64,000 nucleotides of DNA, taken from the NCBI GenBank assembly GCA_022821085.1, contig JAJEEG010000006.1, positions 1 through 64,000 on the forward strand, read 5' to 3'. The position numbers and the translations under genes were made by a program. Positions 46,304 through 54,605 of this stretch are shown here, piece after piece (within the stretch, counting starts at the first letter, position 1; each line of letters opens with the position of its first letter). This DNA comes from Candidatus Latescibacterota bacterium (lineage in GTDB: Bacteria > JAAXHH01). The notes beneath the pieces were generated by a model. It was not told the origin of the DNA, did no database searches, and saw nothing but the letters and a program-made list of their open reading frames with translations.

Positions 46304-49300
46304 ATGACGATGGCGGAACAAGCCAACCTGCGGCTGATCGATCCCGTGCGGGACGCCGCCGCGATCGCCGAAATGTGGAATGAAAGCGACGGCGAATGGC
46401 CCGGCACCTGGAACAGCGGCGTGCCCACGACGGCGCGGGACGTCAGGGACTGGCTCGAAAAGGAGGAATACACCGCGGTCTTCGTCTGGGCCGAGGGGGA
46501 AAAGATCGGCGGGTATTGTTCCCTGGTATACGACAAGGACGACAGCGAGGCTTTGTATCTCGAGCTGCTGAACGTCTCCCCCCGCTTCCAGGGCAGGAGC
46601 ATCGGCCGGCGGTTGCTCGTCCGCGCGGTGGAGAAGGCCATCGAGGGCAAGAAGTACCATCTCGACCTCGATACCTGGTCGGGGAACCTGAAGGCGATGG
46701 CGCCTTACAAGCGGACGGGCTTCTTCTGGGACGCCGGGGGCTGGCCGATCATGCGCAACTACGTGCCCGCCATCCTCGAGATGCCCTGTACGCGGTACTT
46801 CTTCGACCGGCACGACTGGTACGAGTCGCTGGAACGTCGGATCGACCAGCAGCCCGACGACGAAACCTGGGAAGGGCTGCGGGTTTTTACCTACAGGTTT
46901 ACGGCCCGTGGAGCGCCGGCCTCTGACGGCGCGGCCGGGTCTGCCGGGGACGAAGCCGGGTCTGCCGGGGACCGGGACGAACTTACGATCCGGGTGGACC
47001 GGGAAGCCCGGCACATTACCGCGGTGGAGACGGCGGAGTTGTCCGCCTGGGCGACGGTGGACGACATCGAGCCGGTGCGGGGCGGGCAGACGGTCCTTCG
47101 GTGGAAGCTGGAGAACCGGAAGGACGTGCCGGCCACCGTCGCGTTGACGGCGAAAGAGACGGGCGACCTTTCCATCGATTACCACTGCCGGAAGACGTTG
47201 GGACCCGGCGAGACGCTCACCCTCGAAGCGACGGTGAGCGTGTCGGCCAAAGCCAAATCCGCGGACTTGAAAAAGACCGCGCCGAGGGTCCGCACCAGCA
47301 TACGTTGGGACGATCTTCCCATCGATCTCGCCACAGGTATCCGGCCGCGGGTCGAGATGTCCTTTTCCATCGATCCCGGTGAGATCACCCTGGCTCCCGG
47401 CGCACCGCGGCGGGTGCGCGTAAACCTGCACAGCCAGTTGGCCGATGACGTCGAAGCGCAGGTCCGCGTTACGGCATCGGACGGCCTCTCGGTGGACCGC
47501 GGCGCCCGATCCGTCGCGGTACCGGCCCGGGGATACGGAGGATTCGAGACGGTCCTCGAGGCGGACCGCCCGGGCGTGTTCGAGCTGACCCTGTCGGGCC
47601 GCCTGAAACGGGAGGGAAAACCGGTCGACCTGGCAGATGCGAAACACGTTGTCTTCGCGTTGGCGCCCGGCGGACTTCTGTACCACCAGGACGGCGCGAT
47701 ACGGTTCGAGAACGAAATCTTCCGGGCGACCCTGGAGGCCGAGGGCGGCCAGCTGAAGATCAGCGACCGGGCCACCGGGCGGTATTTGGGTACGGAAGGC
47801 GGTCGTCCCATACCGCCGAAGTGGCCCAGCGAATACAGCGAGTCTGACTTCAGGCTGAAAGCCGAAGGGGACGGGCATGGCGTCGTGCTCACGGCAATCT
47901 ATGCGCCCCGGAAGACGCCCGGTCTCGTCTTCAGCCGGATCATCCGGTTGAACGCCGGGCCGGTCATCACCGTGGAGCACACGCTGGAGAATACCGGTTT
48001 CGACCCCCGCACCTACCGTCTGTACCAGTTCGTCACGAACGGGGGTGCGGACCAGGCGGCGCTTACGCTGCCGCTTCGGGAAGGGATCCTCAAGGCCCGT
48101 TGCAGCGATCGGCCCGCGCCGGACGACCACGATTTCAAAACGGGCGGCAGCTACGCGGAGACGTGGGGCGCCTTTGAAATGCCCCATGGAACGGTGGGGG
48201 TCCTGTGGCCCGATGGCCTGGACGAGGTCGTATGGAACGGTTTTGAATTCCAGTCGGTGAGCGCGGAGACGACCTGTGTACCCCAGTCCCGCGTATCCTT
48301 CGGCGCCCTGAGTCTGCATGTCGGGGACGGCGGCTGGCAAGGCGTGCGCCGGCTGTGGCGGCGTATCCGGGGGGAACCGGTCAGGGAAGGCGAGCCCGCC
48401 CCGCGGATCCTGGACGAATTCGAGGCGTCGACCGACCCTCCCGTAGCCGTGATAAGCGGGGACGAGACCGACCTCCGTTTCCGGATAGCGCAGTGGAAGT
48501 CCCGGAAGGCCGGCGGGACCGTTTCCTTCGTCATGCCGGACGGCTGGTGGTGCGATCCCCCGTGGGTTTCGTTCTCCGAGATCGACTGGCGGCAACCTTT
48601 CGAGGGTTCGGTGCGGCTTTCCACGTCCCGGCCGCCCGGCGTCTACACCGGCCGCATGGTGCTGGACAGCGGTGAGCGCGGCGCGGAGGTCGAGCTGCCC
48701 CTCGTCCGGCTGACGGATGGATCGGCCGTGGAGATCGACGAGGTCGAATCCGGGGTTCACAGAGTGTATACCATTCGGAACCAGCGGCTCGAAATCGACG
48801 TGGCGCCCTCCTTCCTCGGATCCGTGAGCGCCATCCGGGATGCCGGTGGCGAATGCAACCACCTGGCTTCCGCCTTTCCTGAACCCGGCGCCTTCGGATG
48901 GGCCTACCCCTGGTATGGCGGGCTGCAGCCCGAGATCGTTCTGGACCGCCTGTCCTGGACGGAGTCGCTCGAGGACGAAACGTTCGCCGCGGAGCCCATC
49001 TCCTATCGCGCTTGGGGCCTCGAATGGACGGGCGTGCGACAACGGGCGGCGTTATCCAGGGAGGCGTCCCGCGGCCTGACCCTGGAACTCGATACCCTGA
49101 CCCTGGGGGGCGGATCGGTCATCAAACTGATCTGGAGGCTGCTGAACGAAAGCGATGCGCACCGGAGGCTGAGGGGCGGATGGCATCTGTTCCTGAAGCC
49201 CGACGGCGAGATGGACGACACCGTCCTGTTCTCGGCGGACAGCGAGCGTAAGCAGCGCCCGTGGTATGTCGAACAGGATGGCGGACACTGGGCCGCCGCC

Positions 49301-49510
49301 GCCAACCCGCGCACGGGGCGGACATTCGTCCTCGTTTCGCCGGGGAACGGCGTCAGGATGGACAGTTGGGGCGCCGACGGAGGCCACCTGAAGCTCATGC
49401 GAAGTCACGAGGTGGCCGCCCGCGGAGTCTGCGAGGAAACCGCTTACCTGGTCCTGGCCGGATCGAGAGAAGAAGCGCGGCGATACGCGGTGTTGAAAGA
49501 CCTGCGGTGA
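46304..49510 (+). CDS. GNAT acetyltransferase fused to a large beta-rich domain
   Basis: 1068 residues. The first ~160 residues are a GNAT domain (LRLIDPVRDAAAIAEMWNES, VSPRFQGRSIGRRLLVRAVE with the acetyl-CoA loop, DLDTWSGNLKAMAPYKRTGF). A linker with a short repeat (GSAGDEAGSAGD) leads to about 850 residues of beta-sandwich-type domains (PVRGGQTVLRWKLENRKDVP, ITLAPGAPRRVRVNLHSQLA, and a late catalytic-like region DAGGECNHLA, YPWYGGLQPEIVLD). No known hydrolase family is clear. No signal peptide. ATG 46304 stands after duplicated GGTGAGGAGA. Could be an enzyme on a sugar or lipid-linked sugar; not determinable. Confidence 0.65.
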   Translation: MTMAEQANLRLIDPVRDAAAIAEMWNESDGEWPGTWNSGVPTTARDVRDWLEKEEYTAVFVWAEGEKIGGYCSLVYDKDDSEALYLELLNVSPRFQGRSIGRRLLVRAVEKAIEGKKYHLDLDTWSGNLKAMAPYKRTGFFWDAGGWPIMRNYVPAILEMPCTRYFFDRHDWYESLERRIDQQPDDETWEGLRVFTYRFTARGAPASDGAAGSAGDEAGSAGDRDELTIRVDREARHITAVETAELSAWATVDDIEPVRGGQTVLRWKLENRKDVPATVALTAKETGDLSIDYHCRKTLGPGETLTLEATVSVSAKAKSADLKKTAPRVRTSIRWDDLPIDLATGIRPRVEMSFSIDPGEITLAPGAPRRVRVNLHSQLADDVEAQVRVTASDGLSVDRGARSVAVPARGYGGFETVLEADRPGVFELTLSGRLKREGKPVDLADAKHVVFALAPGGLLYHQDGAIRFENEIFRATLEAEGGQLKISDRATGRYLGTEGGRPIPPKWPSEYSESDFRLKAEGDGHGVVLTAIYAPRKTPGLVFSRIIRLNAGPVITVEHTLENTGFDPRTYRLYQFVTNGGADQAALTLPLREGILKARCSDRPAPDDHDFKTGGSYAETWGAFEMPHGTVGVLWPDGLDEVVWNGFEFQSVSAETTCVPQSRVSFGALSLHVGDGGWQGVRRLWRRIRGEPVREGEPAPRILDEFEASTDPPVAVISGDETDLRFRIAQWKSRKAGGTVSFVMPDGWWCDPPWVSFSEIDWRQPFEGSVRLSTSRPPGVYTGRMVLDSGERGAEVELPLVRLTDGSAVEIDEVESGVHRVYTIRNQRLEIDVAPSFLGSVSAIRDAGGECNHLASAFPEPGAFGWAYPWYGGLQPEIVLDRLSWTESLEDETFAAEPISYRAWGLEWTGVRQRAALSREASRGLTLELDTLTLGGGSVIKLIWRLLNESDAHRRLRGGWHLFLKPDGEMDDTVLFSADSERKQRPWYVEQDGGHWAAAANPRTGRTFVLVSPGNGVRMDSWGADGGHLKLMRSHEVAARGVCEETAYLVLAGSREEARRYAVLKDLR

Positions 49511-49517
49511 TTCCTGC

Positions 49518-50318
49518 TCAGTCGGGCAGGCCGTTCGAACCCCAGAGGTCGGTGTTTTCCGTCAGGATCTCGGGACCGTCGGACAGGATCGCTACCGTGT
49601 GCTCGAAATGGGCGGACAGCCGTCCGTCGGCGGTGGAGGTCGTCCATTCGTCGTCGAGGACCCGGATTCCGTGCGCGCCCGCGCACACCATGGGTTCGAT
49701 GGCGATGACCATGCCCGGTTTGAGCCGGATGCCGCGTTGCGGCCTGCCGTGATTGGGGACCTGCGGCTCCTCCCAGAGACTGCGGCCGATCCCGTGTCCG
49801 CACAGATCCCGCACCACCGAGTATCCGTGAGATTCGGCGTACCGCTGCACCGCGTGCCCGATGTCGCCGATGCGGTTGCCCGGCTTCGCTTCCTCGATCC
49901 CCTTGAAAACCGATGCCCGCGTGACGTCCATCAGCCGCTGTGCCTCCGGTGAAACGCGGCCGACGGGGAAGGTGAAGGCCGTATCGCCGTGGTAACCGTC
50001 GATGATCATGGCGAAATCTAGACTGAGAATGTCCCCTTCCTCGACTTTACGCCGCGGACTGGGGATGCCGTGCACGATCTCGTCGTTGATAGACGCGCAG
50101 ATCGTGGCGGGAAAGGGCGGATGGTAGCTGGGCCGGTACCCGAGGAAAGAGGAGGTGCCTCCGAAATCCTGGATCATCTTGCGGGCGATCCGGTCCAGTT
50201 CCGAGGTCGCGATGCCCGGCCTGACGGCTTCACCCATGCGCTGCAGCGTCGCGGTCGCGGCCTGGCCGCTGCGGCGGATGGTCTCGATCTGTTTTTCGGT
50301 CTTGAGAATGATACCCAT
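49518..50318 (-). CDS. map: Methionine aminopeptidase, type I
   Basis: 266 residues. Metal ligands: LDFAMIIDGYHGDTAF (two Asp), LCGHGIGRSLWEEP (His), AIEPMVC (Glu) and HFEHTVAIL (Glu). ICASINDEIVHGIP has the substrate-side His. No N-terminal zinc-finger extension. ATG 50318 has AAGGA upstream. Converges with the GNAT fusion, 7 nt apart. Unlike most genomes it is not beside secY/infA. Confidence 0.92.
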   Translation of the reverse strand: MGIILKTEKQIETIRRSGQAATATLQRMGEAVRPGIATSELDRIARKMIQDFGGTSSFLGYRPSYHPPFPATICASINDEIVHGIPSPRRKVEEGDILSLDFAMIIDGYHGDTAFTFPVGRVSPEAQRLMDVTRASVFKGIEEAKPGNRIGDIGHAVQRYAESHGYSVVRDLCGHGIGRSLWEEPQVPNHGRPQRGIRLKPGMVIAIEPMVCAGAHGIRVLDDEWTTSTADGRLSAHFEHTVAILSDGPEILTENTDLWGSNGLPD

Positions 50319-50765
50319 AGCCCAGTCCTTGCCACACGAAATCCGGCCCGCGATCGTCAAATGCCCGGTGCGTCCGGGCATGCGCCTGACCGGCGCGATC
50401 TTAAAACGCAACTTGCATGATAAGCGGGAAGGCGGATTAGTCAAGGGCATTCAGCCGGGCATGTCGAACCGCCGCACAGGCGGCCGGGCGGGACCACGCA
50501 GCGCCAGGCGGAACCCGGCGGGTCCCGGCAGAACCCGGCGGGTCCCGGCGGGTCCCTGGTGGGTCCCTGGCCCATGTTCGACCGAAGATCACCCGCGGCC
50601 CGCGCTGCTTCCCAATGCAGGCGTCTTTCGCGCGCCGCTTGAAATACCTTGTCCCGCGTCCGGGTGTCGTATATGTTCTGTCGCGGAACGGCCCCTGTTT
50701 TTTGGGCGGCCGTCAAGGCATGCCAGGCGGACTCACCGGTAAACAGGAGTGAAGTGAACAGGATC
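50319..50765. other. Divergent intergenic region with GGCGGGTCCC repeats
   Basis: 446 nt between map and the aldolase gene. At 50510-50570 it holds several copies of a GGCGGGTCCC/GGCAGAACCC unit, the same kind of short tandem duplication as in nearby genes. I found no clear promoter hexamers. Confidence 0.55.
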
Positions 50766-51761
50766 ATGGACCAATCGGCACTCAACGAAGCACCTACGCG
50801 AAAGTGGCTGACCTACCGGCCGGAAATAAAGCTCATCGACTGTACCATTCGGGACGGCGGCCTGATGAACGACCACCGTTTCGACGCGGATACCGTCAAG
50901 GCGGTCTACCAGGCCTGCGTCGCCGGCGGGATCGACTACATGGAAATCGGGTACATCAACTCGCGGCAGATCTTCTCCCCCGATGAACACGGACCCTGGA
51001 AGTTCTGCGCCGAAGAGGACATCCGCGCCGTCGTGGGCGAGAACGACTCGGCGGTCAAGCTGGCGGCGATGGCCGATGCGGAGAAGTCGGACTACAAGAC
51101 CGATATACTGCCGGCCGCGGACAGCGTGCTGGACATGATCCGGATCGCCACCTACATCCACCAGATTCCGCTGGCGCTGGACATGATCCAGGACGCCCAC
51201 GACAAGGGCTACGAGACCACGTTGAACCTCATGGCGGCGTCGACGGTTCCGGAAAGCGAAATGGACGAGGCGCTCGCCATGCTCGTCGAGTCGCCCGTGG
51301 ACGCCATCTACGTGGTGGACAGCTTCGGCGCCCTTTACAGCGAACAGATCGAAGCGCTCGTGGACAAGTTCCTGAACACCCTGCAATCCACCGACAAGGA
51401 AGTGGGCATCCACGCCCACAACAACCAGCAACTGGCCTTCGCCAACACGATACAGGCGCTGATCCGCGGGGCGAACTACCTGGACGCCAGCCTCGCCGGC
51501 CTCGGCCGCGGCGCTGGAAACTGCCCCATGGAACTGATTGTCGGATTCCTGCACAACCCCAAGTTCCGCCTCCGTCCGCTGCTGGACTGCATACAGTACC
51601 ACGTCGAACCGATGCGGGCCGAGCTGATGTGGGGATTCGATATACCCTACATGATCACGGGCCTGATGAACCAGCATCCCAGGTCGGGCATGCGGTTCAA
51701 CGCGGCGAAGGAACGGGGCAGCATGGCCAGATTCTATGACGAGATGGAGGACGCCGGCTGA
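50766..51761 (+). CDS. DRE-TIM metallolyase (HMGL/4-hydroxy-2-oxovalerate aldolase-like)
   Basis: 331 residues. IKLIDCTIRDGGLMNDHRFD is the DRE-type signature (here RDGG), VGIHAHNNQQLAFANTIQAL has the HxH metal ligands, and DASLAGLGRGAGNCP is the typical third site. Cleaves or forms C-C bonds via a divalent metal; the substrate is open. ATG 50766 has AGGAGTGAAG and ACAGG upstream. Confidence 0.8.
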   Translation: MDQSALNEAPTRKWLTYRPEIKLIDCTIRDGGLMNDHRFDADTVKAVYQACVAGGIDYMEIGYINSRQIFSPDEHGPWKFCAEEDIRAVVGENDSAVKLAAMADAEKSDYKTDILPAADSVLDMIRIATYIHQIPLALDMIQDAHDKGYETTLNLMAASTVPESEMDEALAMLVESPVDAIYVVDSFGALYSEQIEALVDKFLNTLQSTDKEVGIHAHNNQQLAFANTIQALIRGANYLDASLAGLGRGAGNCPMELIVGFLHNPKFRLRPLLDCIQYHVEPMRAELMWGFDIPYMITGLMNQHPRSGMRFNAAKERGSMARFYDEMEDAG

Positions 51762-51847
51762 TCCGGCGCCCGGAACCCGGCGGGGCAAGGTTCCGAATAG
51801 CACCTGCCGCCCACCGGCGCCGCGGCGCCGGCCTCCCCCGCCAGCCC

Positions 51848-53122
51848 ATGATAACCCCGCTCGAACAGCGCATCGTGGAACAGGTACGCGTCCTCCGCGA
51901 CGACATGATCGGCTTTTTGCGGGAGTTGATCCAAATACCCTCCGTGAATCCGCCGGGTGACGGATACCTGGACTGCGCCCGGCTCGTAGGCGACCGGTTG
52001 AGCGCACTGGGTTTCGAAACCCGGTACGTGACCGCCGACGGTCATCCGGACCATTCCGACGAACACCCCCGGGTCAACGTGGTAGGCCGGCTTCCCGGCC
52101 GGTCACCGATGCCTACGCTGCATTTCAACGGCCACACCGACGTGGTGCCGGCGGGAGCGCACTGGACGGTCGATCCCTTCGGCGGGGAGGTGAAGGACGG
52201 CAGGATATTCGGCCGCGGCGCGTGCGACATGAAGGGCGGCATCGCCGCGGCGCTCTTTGCCGCGGCCGCATTGCGGGAGGCGGGTGTTTCGTTGCGCGGC
52301 AGTCTCGAGTTCAGCGCGACGGTGGACGAGGAAACCGGCGGGTTCGCCGGCATGGATCATCTTGCCCGCAAAGGCCTGATTTCCCCGGAACGGACCTCGT
52401 ACGTGATCATCCCCGAACCCTTCGGACCGGGACGCATCTGCCTCGGTCACCGCGGAGTCTACTGGTTCCGGGTCGACACCATCGGCCGGACCGCCCACGG
52501 CAGCATGCCCTTTCTGGGCGTCAGCGCCATCAACCAGATGGAGCGTTTCCTGAGCCGGATCTCGTCGGAACTTGTGCCGGCCCTTCGCACCCGGAAAACG
52601 GACATGCCCGTGGACCCGCCGGAAGCGCGCCGCGCCACGATCAACGTGAACGGCATAACCGGCGGGCAGACGGACGGAAACGTGGGCTCGCCCTGTGTGG
52701 CCGACCGGTGCTCCGCCATCTTCGATCGGCGGTACCTGAAAGAGGAATCCTTAGACGACGTGAAAAAAGAAATTGAAACGCTGATCGCCCAACTTGCCGC
52801 GGAAGACCGGGACTTCAAGGCGGAACTCACCGACCTGATGGTCGTTCATCCGGTCGAGACCGACCCGGGCGCCGAACTGGTCGGTACGGCCGCCCGCACG
52901 ATCGAGGATCTGACCGGCGCTCCCGCGGAATTCGTGGCCAGTCCCGGCACCTACGACCACAAGCACGTTCGCAACACCGGACGGGTGAAACAGTGCATCG
53001 CCTATGGCCCCGGGCTGCTCCATCTCGCCCACCAGCCCGACGAGTACTGTGAGATCGAGCATCTCGTCCGGAGCTGCGAGGTCATGGCGGTCACCGCGGC
53101 CCGGTTGCTCGGCGTGAAATGA
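51848..53122 (+). CDS. M20-family metallopeptidase (ArgE/DapE type)
   Basis: 424 residues. Zinc ligands: FNGHTDVVP (His), GRGACDMKGG (Asp), TVDEETGGFAG (Glu pair), VIIPEPFGP, TYDHKHVR (His). Two-domain enzyme, length normal. It hydrolyses an N-acyl or peptide bond; exact substrate open. Transcribed with the aldolase and acyl-CoA dehydrogenase genes. Confidence 0.87.
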   Translation: MITPLEQRIVEQVRVLRDDMIGFLRELIQIPSVNPPGDGYLDCARLVGDRLSALGFETRYVTADGHPDHSDEHPRVNVVGRLPGRSPMPTLHFNGHTDVVPAGAHWTVDPFGGEVKDGRIFGRGACDMKGGIAAALFAAAALREAGVSLRGSLEFSATVDEETGGFAGMDHLARKGLISPERTSYVIIPEPFGPGRICLGHRGVYWFRVDTIGRTAHGSMPFLGVSAINQMERFLSRISSELVPALRTRKTDMPVDPPEARRATINVNGITGGQTDGNVGSPCVADRCSAIFDRRYLKEESLDDVKKEIETLIAQLAAEDRDFKAELTDLMVVHPVETDPGAELVGTAARTIEDLTGAPAEFVASPGTYDHKHVRNTGRVKQCIAYGPGLLHLAHQPDEYCEIEHLVRSCEVMAVTAARLLGVK

Positions 53123-53134
53123 AGGGGAGGACCG

Positions 53135-54292
53135 ATGGAATTCGTCTTGAGCGGCGACCAGGCCATGATGCGGGACACCGCCCGCCGGATCGCCGAGGAG
53201 AAACTGAAGCCCCACGCCCGGGACATCGACGAGCGCGAAGCCGTACATTACGATACGATCAGGGAACTCGGCGAGATGGGATTCATGGCCATGATGGTTC
53301 CCGAGGCATACGGCGGCGCGGGCCTGGATACGCTCAGTTACGTGCTGGCCGTGGAGGAGTTCTCGCGGGTGTGCGCTTCGACCGGGGTATGCGTCTCGGT
53401 GAACAACTCCCTTTTCGCCGACGGCGTCTACGCCTTCGGGACGGAAGACCAGAAGAAGGCTTATCTCCCGCCCCTGGGCCGCGGCGAGGCGCAGGCCTGT
53501 CTCGCGCTGACCGAGCCGGGCGCCGGGACGGACGTCGGCTCGACGGTCACGTCGGCGCTGAAGGACGGCACGGAATATGTCATCAACGGCAAGAAGCACT
53601 TCGTGACCAACGGCGGTTTCGCCGACTACCTCCTCGTGCTGGTGACCACCGCACCCGGCACGGGCCATCGCGGCCTCAGCATGGTCCTCGTGGAGAAAGG
53701 AACCCCCGGTTTCACCGTCGGCCGCCAGGAGCAGAAGCTCGGCATCCGGGGTTCGGATACCAGCGAGCTTATATTCGAGGATTGCCGCGTACCGCAGACT
53801 AATCTGTTGGGCGAGGAAGGCCGGGGACTGAACATCGCGCTGTCCATACTGAACGGCGGCCGTATCGGCATCGCGGCCCAGGCCCTGGGCATCGCGCAGG
53901 GGGCCTACGACGCTTCCGTGCGGTACGCGAAGGAACGGACGCAGTTCGGCAAGCCCATCGCCGAATTCCAGGCGATCGCCTTCAAGCTGGCGGAAATGGC
54001 GACCGAACTCGAGGCGGCGCGCCTTCTGACATACCGGGCCGCGTGGCTCAAGGACGCCGGGCAGGACTACATCACGGCATCGTCCATGGCCAAGCTGTAC
54101 GCGTCCGAGGCCTCGATACGGATCACGAACGAGGCCATTCAGATCCACGGCGGCTACGGCTACATCCGCGACTTCGACGTGGAACGCTTCTACCGCGATG
54201 CTCGGATCACCACCCTCTACGAAGGCACCTCCGAAGCCCAGAAGATCGTCATCTCTCGGAACATCCTGAAGTCCGACGGCGCCGCGTCCTAG
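53135..54292 (+). CDS. Acyl-CoA dehydrogenase
   Basis: 385 residues, full length. CLALTEPGAGTDVGSTVTSA and YVINGKKHFVTNGGFADYLL are the FAD-side motifs; YGYIRDFDVERFYRDARI and TTLYEGTSEAQKIVISRNIL contain the catalytic Glu. Oxidises an acyl-CoA, probably short-chain or branched. The stop codon lies inside a 22-nt tandem duplication. Confidence 0.92.
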   Translation: MEFVLSGDQAMMRDTARRIAEEKLKPHARDIDEREAVHYDTIRELGEMGFMAMMVPEAYGGAGLDTLSYVLAVEEFSRVCASTGVCVSVNNSLFADGVYAFGTEDQKKAYLPPLGRGEAQACLALTEPGAGTDVGSTVTSALKDGTEYVINGKKHFVTNGGFADYLLVLVTTAPGTGHRGLSMVLVEKGTPGFTVGRQEQKLGIRGSDTSELIFEDCRVPQTNLLGEEGRGLNIALSILNGGRIGIAAQALGIAQGAYDASVRYAKERTQFGKPIAEFQAIAFKLAEMATELEAARLLTYRAAWLKDAGQDYITASSMAKLYASEASIRITNEAIQIHGGYGYIRDFDVERFYRDARITTLYEGTSEAQKIVISRNILKSDGAAS

Positions 54293-54320
54293 GATGTCCG
54301 GCGCCGCGTCCTAGGATGTC
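54277..54320 (+). repeat. 22-nt tandem duplication over the stop of the dehydrogenase gene
   Basis: Two identical 22-nt copies beginning CGGCGCCGCGTCCTAGGATG (54277-54298, 54299-54320). The first contains the TAG stop. Confidence 0.9.
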
Positions 54321-54429
54321 CGGCGGCGGGTCCGGGAGCGTCCGGTCCGCCCGGCCCGCACGCCCCGATCCCACTACAGGCAGGCACCCGCGCGGGCATG
54401 GTTTTCCTTGACAAATTACCAAACAGACG

Positions 54430-54497
54430 TAGCGTATACTGGCACGCGCGGCATACGGCCATATAGCGTATATTGACACGCGCGGCATACGGCCATA
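54430..54497 (+). repeat. 34-nt tandem duplication in the parE promoter region
   Basis: Two copies of a unit starting TAGCGTATA and containing CACGCGCGGCATACGGCCA, at 54430-54463 and 54464-54497, differing at two bases. The differences turn CTGGCA into TTGACA in the second copy. Confidence 0.9.
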
Positions 54498-54501
54498 TAT
54501 T
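54473..54501 (+). promoter_or_regulatory. Promoter of parE-parC
   Basis: TTGACA (54473-54478), 17-nt spacer, TATATT (54496-54501). It sits in the second 34-nt copy. A weaker CTGGCA/TATAGC counterpart lies in the first copy. Start near 54508, so a leader of about 100 nt. The rest of the 313-nt gap shows nothing else. Confidence 0.7.
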
Positions 54502-54605
54502 GTGCTAACTGCATTGCCTGACACGACATGTTCTAATGCCCGCGCGGCGTAGAGGTCGACCGCCCGCGTGGTCCGATGCGGTTAATTGATACAGGGGCAG
54601 GACCA

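Noticed and set aside
46217-49042. 941-residue open frame opposite the GNAT fusion
   Set aside because: Arg/Pro/Gly-rich shadow without motifs; the plus frame contains a recognisable GNAT domain.
54409-54456. Second parE promoter using TTGACA near 54412
   Set aside because: The next TATACT is 21 nt away, too far for a standard promoter.
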